Assembly (NCBI RefSeq): GCF_002775205.1
Contig: NC_036458.1
Coordinates: forward strand, 3,006,560 to 3,070,559
Source of the DNA: Xiphophorus maculatus
Taxonomy: Eukaryota; Chordata; Actinopteri; Cyprinodontiformes; Poeciliidae
Length of the DNA: 64,000 bases
Direction: 5' to 3'
The notes beneath the pieces are model-generated. The model made no database searches. It saw only the letters and a program-made list of their open reading frames with translations, and was not told the origin of the DNA. Every line of letters starts with the position of its first letter. Within the stretch, counting starts at the first letter, position 1. Made by a program: the position numbers and the translations under genes. Positions 42,936 to 55,400 of this stretch are shown here, piece by piece.

Positions 42936-43910
42936 TTTATTAGAAACATTTAAGGAGAAACTGTGAGCTTTCATTTGGAGTTCTTGGTGTTTAATAAACA
43001 GATAAAAATCAAATCAATGTTTTAAAGTAAAACATCTGAAGCTAAACTTTTAAATGAACAAACAGCAGGATCACACCACAGAGTTTATACTGGATGGGGA
43101 TTGCTGCGTGCCGCCTGGAGTGATGGTCCATCACGTGTTTCCAGGAGCTACAGGGTTCCATGGTTGTTTCCGTGGAGCTCCGTCTCTGTCCTTCTTGTCC
43201 AGAGGCTTCAGGTGAGAGGTCAGAACCAGACCTCTGAGGGAAAGAAACACACGTCATTAACCTGAAAACGCCAAAAATGTATAAATTATTACAGCTTGGA
43301 AGATCCAGGAGACATCACAGAACGTCCTGGTGTTACTTGCAAAGAGGAGCTACCTGGAACTCATCCAATAAATATTTGGAAAATTATCCTGCTTATGACT
43401 GTAAAAATTCCAGGACAACATGGAACTTTCTCATATATTCTCATAAAGCATTCCAAGGAGCCCTCAGTAGAAATGTAAATGTTTTTCTTACATCCTGGAG
43501 TATTTTACTCTTCATTTAAATAAATGTTATATTATGGAAAACTGGGATGTTTTAAAGACTCTTGAAGCTCCCTGAACTCTGAACTCTCAGAAAAGATTTA
43601 GGAAGTGATTCCAGGAATACTTCCAGGGATCCATCAAGCTTTCAGGAGAGTAAACTGACCCATGAATGTTTAAGAAATCAGAAACTCTTCATATTCCTGC
43701 TGATATCCCGCCTCAGACCCTCCTGGATCTTCTCTGCCAGACCTAAAACTTCCTGGTGATCCACCTGAACTGATCGTAATCCACTCCCTGGCTCACGGCC
43801 CTCAGCTTCGCTTGGTTTTCTCGCTGGTATTTTCTCTCAGACTCCACCGCCGCCTTGAGCTCCTTCTCCAGCGCAGAAAAGTCAATGATGTCGCGCTGTG
43901 ACATCACTAC
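42936..43910 (-). CDS. ccdc103: short CCDC103-like protein (N-terminal part only)
   Basis: Two coding exons on the minus strand, 43,765-43,904 and 43,131-43,233, joined in phase 2, giving 80 aa. The start reads [20 protein letters not shown] and continues with [13 protein letters not shown] and [10 protein letters not shown], then PWNP. This is a clear match to the N-terminal coiled coil of CCDC103, a protein needed to attach ciliary dynein arms. Vertebrate CCDC103 is usually about 235-242 aa and ends in an RPAP3-type C-terminal domain. Here a TGA follows [10 protein letters not shown], and an AATAAA lies at 42,936-42,941 on the minus strand. No further exon is visible before abi3. Either the locus was truncated or it is a short isoform or paralog. 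An upstream acceptor directly before the ATG suggests a non-coding first exon near 44,450-44,520. Confidence 0.82.
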
Positions 43911-43996
43911 ACCTGGACAAACAGGAGCTCCGTTAGTTCAGGTAGAAACTAAAGTGAAAACACAAGAAAGTTCAGCGGATGGACGACCACATTTCA

Positions 43997-44038
43997 TGCT
44001 TTAAAGCATTTAATTCCTGTAAATATAACAGGAATTAA
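43997..44038. repeat. adjacent palindrome and inverted repeat
   Basis: ATGCTTTAAAGCAT (43,997-44,010) is a perfect palindrome. TTAATTCCTGT, loop AAATATA, ACAGGAATTAA follow at 44,010-44,038. Both lie in the putative 5' intron of the ccdc103-like gene. Confidence 0.8.
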
Positions 44039-44459
44039 CAATTAAATAAAAATTACAATAGTGTTTATTATTTTATCTATTACAGTGAAGTTCATGCATG
44101 ACTGATAAGATCAATTACCTGTTATTAAATCAACACTTATTCAATTTTACATCAAGAAGTCATAATGTAAAACAGTATAAATAGAAATATAGTAACAATA
44201 AAAAAATGTATTATAATCACAGCTCACTTATACTGTAATTGCTTGTTAATCTGTTACGTACAATCATATCCAATGAATTAGGATATCTATTATTATTTCA
44301 GCAACAAGAAAAAAATTTATTTCACCTGAGATGATGTTTTCAAGCTTTTTATTTTGTTATAACAATTTTCTTACTTAATATTTACAGACGTGAAAGAAGA
44401 AGAAGAAGTTAATCAATTCGGAAAGGACTGAAAAATGAAAACTTATCTTGAAAAACGCA

Positions 44460-44560
44460 CTCAGGAGAAGAGAGACGCACGTCGGTCAAATTCCCAACTT
44501 AAAGAGGATGCTAGTACGCATGCGCAAGCTAAGAATCGTGGATCAGGGTTTAGATGATCT
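44460..44560 (-). promoter_or_regulatory. probable promoter of the ccdc103-like gene
   Basis: A CpG-containing stretch with an NRF1-type motif TACGCATGCGCAAG near 44,514-44,527, about 600 bp upstream of the coding start. NRF1 sites are common in promoters of housekeeping genes without a TATA box. Confidence 0.4.
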
Positions 44561-44764
44561 GACCAGAACTGGGTCGAATCAGTACCTGTCGGTTCACAGA
44601 AGTGGATCGATTGAATAACAGATTCAGAAGTTACGAAATACTTTCTCTGAAACAGAACAATGAACTAATCCTGGAGCAGTTCCTCCGTGTTCAGTTGAGT
44701 TCCAGCTCGGAATCAACAAAACGTCTCCATGGCGACGCTTGTTTTCTACTGCTGTGGTCTTTGC

Positions 44765-44778
44765 TGCCATCTGGTGGT
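44765..44778 (-). promoter_or_regulatory. CTCF-like motif
   Basis: The reverse complement contains CCACCAGATGGCAG, a full match to the core CCASYAGRKGGCRS, between the ccdc103-like promoter and the arhgap27 3' end. Confidence 0.4.
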
Positions 44779-45306
44779 TGAAGAGAAGTACAGCACAGAG
44801 AACTGGCGGGAAAACCCTGATTCTGCTTAAATGAATTTAGGACGTTCAATTTCTTCAATAAAACACTGATATTTTGATTTTATGTGATTTGATATGTGGA
44901 GAAGGAGACTCTACATTCATCATTGTCATGTTCAATGTTTGTATTTATTATTAAAATTAAGTAAAATTTTTAATAGATGGTCAGATTTTGTGTACATCTC
45001 AGATGGAATCAGAGACACTGAACTTTGCTAAACCAGCAGTTAACCCAACCTGGATGTTTTACAGTCTAAAGAGGAAACCAGAATATCTGGACCATAACCA
45101 TCTCTGGGCAAACTGAAATCATTGTTGAATAATTATCATCAGATATTGATTTCCATCTAGACTTTAACATCTGGCACAGATGTGTTTTTAGTTCGTCTCC
45201 TCTCTCCTTTCAGATCCAAAGAAATCCGGTCTGGTACGGATCTTTAAAGGAATCCAAAACCTCTTTAAAACTGGACACAACAACCATTCCTGGTTTAACA
45301 ATGACT

Positions 45307-46484
45307 TTTATTTCTAATAAAACTCAGTAAAATTCCCTTTTATTTACAGAAACTGTATATTCTGTGTTTACCTGGTTCTGTGTCTCTAATACATTTAAAC
45401 AGTATAAAACAAAGAGCGAATGTGCAGCAGATCCATAACAAAGCTCATTACAGCAGAACTGTTCCTGGAAGACTCCACCCTATAGACAATTTAAAGTAGT
45501 TTGTTCTCTGAACCTCTGGGTTCAGAGAACAACATTCCCTCAGGGAAGCATCTAGGAACCACTGAACATTTAGAACACCTTCCTCAGATTTATCAACCTT
45601 TCATGAAGCTTCTGTCTCTTTTTAAGAGCTACATGTTTGCACTCCCAAATCCAGGGTATGTTGAAACGCTGGAAATGATCAAATGATTCCTTTGAAACAG
45701 AAGAATGACAATTCTTTATGAAAAAAAACATTTTAAAAATTAAATCTGAACTGATTTGGTGTTTAACACGATGAATCCGGATAAACTGAAACCTGATGCT
45801 GACATCAGGGAATGATCCAAACTGACTGATCCAATTGGAATTTTAAAATTCTAGATATAGATTCTCAGATTTCCCACTTGATCTTCATGCTATTATTGAC
45901 CTCTACGTACATTAAACTCATATTAAAGTGTAGAACTTCCCCCTGACGAAGCAGATCTTCAGTATGAACTTCATGCTGTAAAAAACAGCCATCTGCTACT
46001 GGTGCATTTCTGAAGAGGTTCTTTGTTAACTTGGGTCAATGCAACATGGAGGTTCTGGAAGGATCCCAGTGACGTTAGAGCAGGTTCCAATGCGATTCAA
46101 GTTCTACATTCCAGCTTCTACTGTTTGGACTTTGGTTCTACAATTGGATTTTAGGCAGTTCGACAGATATTCCTCAGAAGGTTCTAGAGGTTTTTCTCAG
46201 GTCTGCAGTTTCCAGGAGGTTTCCAAGCTAGAGTCCCAAGTAGAACTCAGTCTGTGATGTCTCTTTAGCGGTTCAGGTGACTCGAGGTCCAGTTAGTTTG
46301 GTTCTTCAAAAGAAACCTCTTTCAGAAGTATCAGAACCAGAGTTTTTGATGGTTTTAGTTCTGTTGGTTTTAGGTTCCCCCTAATAGAGAATATATGCTT
46401 GTGGTCCTACAGGTTTTGAGACATTGTTGTTCAGTTCAGCATATGTTGCTCAGAAGGTTCTGGAAGGTGACAGTGGACCTCCTT
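45307..46484 (-). other. arhgap27: arhgap27 3' UTR
   Basis: Runs from the stop codon to minus-strand AATAAA signals at 45,338-45,343 and 45,307-45,312. It contains a 14-bp-arm, 4-nt-loop perfect hairpin (45,501-45,532; TTGTTCTCTGAACC and its complement). No miRNA-like or other structure was assigned. Confidence 0.55.
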
Positions 46485-49400
46485 CTACGTCTCAGCGAAT
46501 ATCTCATTGTATTGGTTGAGCATGAGCTCGACGATCTGGCTCTGGAAGACCATGTGGACCGTCATGTTGGCGGACTCGATCTGCGGCCGGAGCAGCGTGG
46601 GCCCAAACACGATGGCGACGCTCTGAACCGACATCCTGTTGGAGTCTTTGTGGTTGATAACCCTGAAACACGCAGAGATGGAGATAAGAACCGGAGCAGT
46701 TCTGGTTCTGGTTCTGCTTCAGAGCGGTTGGGCTCACCTGCGCAGGTGTTTGAAAAGCAGCTTCATGGTGTCGTAGTTCGGCAGCGGCAGAGAGCGGACC
46801 AGGTCCTTCGTGTAAGAAACCCTCTGGCTGTAGTCAGAAAGTTCTGCACAGACAAAAGATGAACCTTGAGGTCCGTTTGGACTCATCCGACACAATCAAA
46901 CACTGGTTGTTCCTCAAACACTAACAGCTTTTAAGGTAAAACTACAAACTAATTCTTAAAGTTGGGTCTTTTTCAGTTTTCATTGTGGAAACATGAAGAG
47001 TTCAGTTACTGAAAAGGATAAGAAAAAATTCTACCAAATCAGGTTTAGAATGTGTGTGTGGTAAAACATAAAGCTCAATGAGCTTTTCCTCATATTTATC
47101 AGTTAATTATGAGATCATTAACCAATCCAAACATCCGTAGATGAGGAGGCTGGTTGGGATTGTGGTCTGGTGTGTGTGTGGGGGGGGAGGGGGAGTGTGT
47201 GTGAACTAACGGATGGTGGCGATGAACTTGTCAAAGCAGCAGAAGGGAAACAATGGTTCTGGAAGCTCCCTTAAGAAGAGCTTCAGTGCTCCAGTGATCA
47301 CGTGGATTTCCTCCCACTGTCCGTCCTCCAGGTCCAAATGTTCCTCTGCAGGGACACAGAACCACAGAGTTAGATGGACAACCTCCAACCAACTGTGTTC
47401 TCAAGCTTCTCCTGGACTTTAACTCCTGGTACTGTTGATGCATCATCAAGTTCTCCTGCAGATCAATCTCCATATTTGTTCTGGTCTAGACCTTAGTTTA
47501 TTGTTTCTGTTCCAGCCTGATGGATCCGTCAGACAGAAGCAGCAGGATTCTAGTTACCGTGATCGGCTTTATGTCGGAGTCTCTGGATCACAGCCAGGTT
47601 CCCGCTCACTCTGTAGATCCCATCAACATCCAGACCTGAAGGAACGGGAATGTTGAGGGGACAGAGAACAAATCGAGGTCAAAGATCAGAACAAAAACAC
47701 ATTCTGCTTAAGCAAAATCCTCCTGATTGAATCGCTGATATCCAATCCTGGTACAACAGGAAGTAAAACAGTTTCCTGATGTTTAAATGTCTGAAAATAG
47801 AAATATTCACCAATCAGGGGACACTTGTCCCCACCTGGACCAACCTATGGCAATTGGATCCAGTTCTGATGCTGTTTTCAGTTTGAAAACAGAACAAACT
47901 TCAGCTTTCTGACGGATTTTCTGAGTTAGGATGTTTGAAGGGTCTCAGCTTGGAGTTCTCTGGCTCCCTCTGGTGGTTTTTTGTTGTAACTTCAAGTAAA
48001 TTTGATTTCATGTTGTCATTATCATATTACTATTATTACCATTATTACTATTTTAAATTTTAGGTAATTATATTATTATTATCTATTTATTTAAAAAATT
48101 TATTTAATATCTTCTGTTAAGATTTCACCCAGATGATGTGACAAGCTGCTGAATTTAATGTATTTCAGTTGGTAGGAAAATAATTTGATGAACTATTGAG
48201 AAAAACAATCATGAAATTATTTATATTGATTCTAGATTTCCACACTGATTATAGCTGAATTAGTTATTTTTAACTGTAAGGAAACAGTAGTGATCAGGTA
48301 GGGAAAGTAACAGAACTTAGTTTTCACCAGGAACAAATTTTAAACTCTAAAATTGGCTGTAACTATCCAATCCAAGAGGGAATATTTTAATTTTGGAAAG
48401 TTAAGAATTGATCACCTCTCCTCTCCACTGTTTTGATGCATTTCTCCACAAACTTGGGAATGGTGGAGTTTTCCCTGTGACAGAGAACGTCCAGGTGGCA
48501 GCCAAACACGTTGTCTGCAGGAGAAAATCACTCATTCAGAACGCGAAATAAACATTTCATAAATCAAATGCATTAACATAAATGTTTATTGTATTTTAAC
48601 ACTAAAACAAAGAGCGACAGGACCAGGAAAAATCTAGAAGCTTTCTGATGTTTCCATCAGAAGTCCAGAAAGCAAATCAATATATCTGGAAGAATAATAA
48701 GTTCCCTGATGTTCCTGTAAGCTGTTCCGTACCTTGGATGTATCCCTTCTCTTTGACGCTCTGCAGCGTCGGTCTCCTCTGCAGGAAGCGTCTCAGTTTG
48801 CTCCGGATCCGGTTCTGCTCTGAGTCTGCTCCTGAATTGCTCCTGGTGGCTGAAAAAACCACAGCAGAAAAAAACATGAGACTCAACTTTGGGAGAAACT
48901 GCCAGCCAAGAAAGAAGCTTTTATTTTGAAGGAACCACCATATCTGAATTATATCCAGCAGCTGGATTTATTTTAACATGATGGATAGTTTCAGGAAGAC
49001 TCACATCCCCTCATCTTGTCCTCTCTGTCTGAGTTATCCTCGTCTTCGCTTAGATGCTCCGGTTCCTGAAAGAAGTTGCAAAGCAAAAAGTTACATTAAT
49101 GCAAGAACCACAGGAGTGGAGTTACTTAGTCCTGCAGCTCTAATCTAGTGACGGTGCAATGGATTGGAACATTATCAGGAAGATACATCAGTGTATCATC
49201 AGCTTAACGATAAAACTGACCACTCTCTACATGATATTTTCAGTACACACAAATATATGAGAGCCTTTAATTTCTTCTTGTTACCCCCCCGTAATGACCT
49301 GTATAAAACTCGATGTACAATATACAATTAATTCCAAATCTGATCCCAAAACGAGTCGCACAACTGGAAAAATGGCTTAAAATGGGCCAAGAATCGCACA

Positions 49401-52400
49401 GTGAGAACAAACAGCTGCATTCCTGTATGAGGAAGCCAAAGAAAAGTACAGAGAAAGAGAAAAGGACGGGTCCAAGTGTGGACACCACAGGTAAGGAAAA
49501 CTAGTCCTGTAAAACCCCCGGTTGGATAAAGAAGAGGTGAGGCGCTTAAAACCACATAGAGATCCCAGCCTGTTCTTCTAAATGGTCCAACGAGGCATCA
49601 TGAACAGTACCAGAAGCTGCTGGCAGATCCAATAAAACTAGAACTGACTGTAAGGTGGAGCTGGTCTGCCTACAGGATGGGTGCGTTTGGCTGTGGGGTG
49701 TGTTGCTGTACCAGCTGATGAGGCGTCAGCTGCTGGATGGCTTGCTGGATGACTTTGTACCAGTCCGAGATGATGCTCTCCGTGTCGTACTGGATCAGAT
49801 ACTCGCAGCCCTGACGTGTCTTCAGCTGCACAAACAAACGCAGGACACAGTTACCTCCAGCCCACTGATCTGTAACCGTGGCAATAGAGATGCTGCTGTG
49901 GCCTCACCTCCAGAACAAACTTTTTGGAGGACTTGTCTTTGGCAGCCCATTGGAGCGACGCTCCTTTCAGGTCCACAGTGTACTCTGGAACAATCTGCGA
50001 TGATTTGTTCTGAGAGAAAAGCAGAAATCCACCTGATCATCACTAAACCTATCCTCTCTGCTCGTATTCAGTCCTCTGGATATGTCATCAGCCTGGCGGA
50101 ATATCTGCATCTGGTTGGCACTAAAACTGTGATAGAAGAAACTCATCTTACAAATCATTTTATCTGACCTGGATCAGTTCTCCAGGTTCCTGAAAGTCCC
50201 TGTAGAGTTCTTCTTCTGACTTTGGCTACAGCCCAGTTCAAGTTTAAGACGCTTAGTTTAGACCAATGGAACATTCAGGTAAATAATAGTTCCCAAATCT
50301 TAGTCTAATAAAGTCTAAGCTTGACGTCTGACTTTCATATAATCAAAGGATGACGCAAATCTCAGATGCTAAGTCCAATCTTTACATGGTTCTGTTTGTT
50401 AAAGACAAGACAAGATTAGATTTTAGCTTTGTTTTTTTGTACTTTTCCTTGATTTTCCGAGAGCTAAAGCCACGTTTGATTGTTCGTTATGCCCCATTTC
50501 CACCGACTGGTAGATCACCGCCAGTTGGACGCTCACTGAGTCAGTGGGGTTATAAACCCAAACACCTAACACTGAGTCATTCTAGTACGACAACAAATGT
50601 GATTCAAGCAGTGACGTTTTTCTGTCCCCCAATCATTGGATTGGGTTGTATGACGCCAGTAGATCCACCCTAACCGTACCATACCATAGTCTCACAGTGC
50701 TACAACTGAACGGTGTATTTGGCTTTGGTGGTACAAGTTGGTTGAATGGGACAATTTTACAATGGAAACAGACAAAATGGCACACAAAATGCCGATCCGA
50801 TTGACCCATGCTGCTCAATTTAAATGAGGCATTGCTGGACTGAAAATGGCCTAATAAAGTCAGAATAAAGGTTGGATGGATCAGGACTGTCAGGATGGTT
50901 CTTACAGTGTTTCCAGCTGGGGCAAATTTGGGATCTTTGTGAAAAGTAAGAATCCCACCATGGAGGACTGTCCAGGACTGAGTCCAGTTCTTCCTGTTCA
51001 ACAGAAACATCAAATATGGAAAACAATCATCTCTGAGTTCAAACAAATTCCCATACACAGGTCAGTCAAACTGAGGCAAAATCAGAACTGAAGTCTCTGG
51101 TTCTCACCTCATCTTTCTGCCATGATCAACCAATTTGGTCTTATTAACAATTCCTGCCTTTTCCAGCAGATGGCACTGAAGAGACAGAGAGGAAGAAGTG
51201 AGTTCTCATGTTTCTGCAGGGCAGCTTTGAAATGTGACTCCTTGGTAAACATGGGAGTGGAGAGTGAGAGTCTACCTGAGTCTACCTAAGTCTACCTGAG
51301 GGCTTTTATCCACCTCAGCCCCTTCATTCAGCAGTCTGCTCCCTTCTGGTATCATTTTCCCACTGATTCAGGAACTTAGAACAATTTCAAAGCAAAGAAT
51401 TTGATCCAAATCTACTTTATAAACGCTTCTTCTACTGTAGACTCCTTAAGATTTATCAGAGCCTCACCTTTAGAAACGTGTAATGTAGCTTAACAGTGAG
51501 CCAAAACCAGTCTAGGTTGGTGCTAGAGATGAATGATGTAGGATTTATTGTCGCCTGAGGCGATCTGATTGAAAAAGGCCTTCAGGATTTAAATGTTGTG
51601 CTTTAGGCAAAACAAAAGTAGAATAAGGAAAACAGCCAAATTACAGAGAGGCTTCAGTGAATCAGAAGCTCAGCCTTTAGGGAACATCTCTGTAGGAGTT
51701 TCAAAGTGTCAAACTTCAGGTCTTCACAGCTGCTGGAGGAAAAGCAGCTTTGAAGGGGACAAAACCTCTGGTTGATTTAAAATTTACACCAAGGTTATGA
51801 AGCAAAAGTGGTATGGAAGCAGGAATAACTACTTGAGTCATTCACGTTTTAACATCACTAGAGCAGTGAAAGAACTGATGAGTTAAAATGATCAAATAAA
51901 CATCTTTATTGTTATTTTTAATTTTAAAGAAGTGAATAAAACAACAAACATAATTTTTCTTTTTTCCTTTCACTTCTCTCCCATCTAATTAAGCTTCATG
52001 TTCTCCAATATTTTGGACGCTGGCGAATGTCATGGACATGTTGGGTCTTGCTGGACATATTGGATGTTGAGGAACGGAGTCAAACATGTTGATTGACATG
52101 TTGGATGTCAAGGGACATGTGGAACATGTTGGATATTTCTACATATGTTGGATGCTGAGGAACCAGCATCCAACGCTTTGACTGACATGCTGGATGTTGA
52201 GAAACATGTTTAAGGATGCCGAAGGACATGTTGGATGCCGAAGGACATGTTGGATGCTGAAAGACACATTGGATGCTGAAAGACACGTTGGATGCTGAAG
52301 GACATGTTGGATGCAGAAGGACAAGTTGGATGTTGACAGACTTTTTGGATATTGAGATGTGTTGGATTTTGATGAACATGTACAAACATGTTGATGAAAA

Positions 52401-55400
52401 TGTGTTGAATAACATGTTGGATGTTGGATATGTTGGATGTTGATTAAAATGTTGGATGTTGAGTGACATGTTAGAGATCTCTCAGGGTGAACCAGAGTTC
52501 TGGTGGTACATGTAGTTTTTGTTTTTCAGTTTGGACCAAACTGCTGAATGAAACAGAACCTGACTAGAGAAAACAAACAAACCCTCCAGAACCAAGAGTA
52601 GAACCAACATCAGAACAAATCCAGCAGTTCAGAACTGTTAGCTGACAGGATGAATGGTTACTGATGAGCGGTTAGTGGGATTAGTGGGAAAACACTCAGA
52701 AACTTTCTGGGCAAAAGTCTTACTGCCAGAGATGGAAATTTCCAGAAGGAATTCGAGTCAAACTTCTTTGGTTAAAAATATTTTAGATTAGAGCCGCAGT
52801 GCTGCGTTTACACAGCAGGAGGCACTGGGACGTCTAAGCTGCCCAGAAAGTTCCCTACTGGTAAAAAAAAAAAGAGACGTTAGAACAAAATGTTAGTACA
52901 TTTAGCAACGGCGCCTTGAACTTCCACCAGCCTTTCAGAACCTACATGGTGCTGGGGTTTCCCTGTGCTGTGGATGGACAGGTTCCTCCTAGGCTTGAGC
53001 CTACTATGAAACTGGAAGGAGGAAATAATGGTATGAGTCGATGGATGAATGAACAAGTCAGGAAGTCAGTGAACACATGAGCAAGTCTGGAAATTAATGC
53101 ATGCTTTAGTCAATGAGTCAATGAATGGTTGAACAAATCGTTACATGAATAAACAAGTCAAGAAAAATTTGATGAAATGGGTCAGAAGATCAATGAACAT
53201 TGTCTGTGAGGGTCCAATGGGGTTAGGGAACTGAGACAGGTGAGTCTGTACCTGCGGACTGTCTGGCGAAGGCTTCCTGGTAGCGTCTGTGAGGTCCGAG
53301 GATATCCTTCTGTGTCCTGGGGAAAACATCTGGAACACAGCGGGAATGTTAGGGAAGAACGCTTCAGAACCGTTCTGGATCAACATGTTTCACTCACATC
53401 TTCACCGATACTGTGTCTCATGATCTTGACTTGTGCGGCTCCTCCCTCCGCAGGGACTCCGTTACCCATCAGCCTCTGCTGCAACACAATAGAACCACCT
53501 GATCTGAGCAGGTTCTAGGGAAGACAGGATTGATGTTCCTGTGATGTGACTGCTCACCTCCTGCTGCTTCTGCTGGCCGTCCAGCTGGGCTCTGGGAATC
53601 TGCGGGAGCTGCTGCGGCGGCGGCTGCTCAGAACAAAACTGAAGGTCAAACTAGAGAAAGGCAGGGAATACTGGGAAACTCTGAGATTCTTCCGTACCGT
53701 AAAGACAGAGTCTCCATTGTTGTTGTGTCTGTCCGAGGGATAATCTGGCTTTGGTAGAGGAGGCTTCAAACCATCAAACAAATAATCATTAAAGATGCTC
53801 TATTATGCTTCTTTGAACAGGCTAAGATATATCTGTGGTCTATACAAAACATCTTTGTTAAATTTTTTTGCACAAAAGCATTCGTAGATAATGAGATTTT
53901 ACCCTGATCAGCTCAGATCGACCTGTTTTAGGAACCTCTTGTCACTTTAAATCCAAATAAGCTGCTGGCCAGGCCCCCCAACTCAACGTTTACACTCTCA
54001 CATAAAAATGGCTGCAAACAGATGCTCAATTATACATATGTACCTCTTTGAAAAGCAGAAGTGGAACCTTCTGCACAACCAACTAGAATGCAGCAAGTGG
54101 TTTCTTGATGGTAAGTGAATAACAAAACACTTGTCTTTTCCAGCAGCCATTATACAGAGCATACAAACGTCCTGGAGCTCCACTGGGGTTGCTAGGTGAC
54201 AGGCAGAACTCTGCTGAGGTTGCTAGGTAACGGGCTGGGGTTGCTAGGTGAGAAGCAGTGCCTATTGATTTGTGACATTCTGAAGGTATTTGAAGTGGCT
54301 CATTTTCACAAAAACGTGAACTTATTGACAAAGAGCAACTGTGTAGGTTTTTTCAGAGGCAGTTCAGACCCAAAGTGGAAGCACAAAAATGTGAATTTTG
54401 CATAATAGATCCCCTTTAAGGCCAAGTCCAGACTACACCCTGTTTCAAAGATAAACCGCTCATGCCAACAGATCTTAAACTAAGGTAATCCAGGATAATC
54501 TCAGGCTCATACCGGGACGTCGTCCTGGTTTCTGCTGCCTGTGGATCCAGCAGGAGATAATGGGGTTGTTGGGTCAGGGAGAGCCCAGGACGTGGTTCCC
54601 GTTTTATGGTTGTGGTAGTAGACTTGCCCCGATGCTTCGTCCAGCAGCTCCTCCCACTCACAGGAACCCTGAGAGGAAGAAGAACCAGGTCAGACACCAG
54701 AACCGTCCGCTGTTACCGATCAGGGAGGAGCTGTGGTACCTGAGAGGAGGCCGGGGAGAGCGGACTGGACAGGTTCATGTCTCCGGCCGGCGTTTGGCCT
54801 CGGTGGTCCGACCAGGTGGTCTGTCTGGTTAGAGGATGGTAAAAGAACTTCCTGCCACTCTCCTGATCAGTGTGAACCTGAGCAGACAGGGGTACATACC
54901 ATCATTCTGCACTTTATATTAATATTCAGAATGTCACGAAATTATTAAAATTTATTCCTTTTGTATTAATTAGGGCTGAAACGATTAATCACATCAATCA
55001 TGATTGATCGATTATTGAAATAATCATCAACTAATTTAGCAATTGATTAATTGTGGATTAGATTTTTAAAAAGGCAATTTGCTGAAGAAAAAAACAACAT
55101 CAAGGGAGGTAATTTAACCAAAACTGTAAAAATATACATTTAAACATTTAGAAATTTAGCTAAATTTTTTCATTTGTGTGTTCATTTGTGGCATTATCAT
55201 TTCTAAAATTAAAAAAGAACAAGAGAACAAGTAATATAAATAAAAAAACTTTTATGTTGTGCAGCAAAAATTTCTGTAGCACAGTTGACTGACAATATTT
55301 CAATTTATTTTGTAAATGTAGGGGGGCTGGTTGACCTTTGATGACCTCAGGAAACATTTATTAATATCTCTAAAATTACAGAGGTGCACAAACTTTGTTT

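Noticed and set aside
46395-46862. 155-codon plus-strand ORF
   Set aside because: It overlaps the last two RhoGAP exons of arhgap27 in antisense and has no independent support.
52080-52469. Repetitive protein of 129 codons on the minus strand
   Set aside because: It is an open frame produced by the 20-bp minisatellite in an intron.
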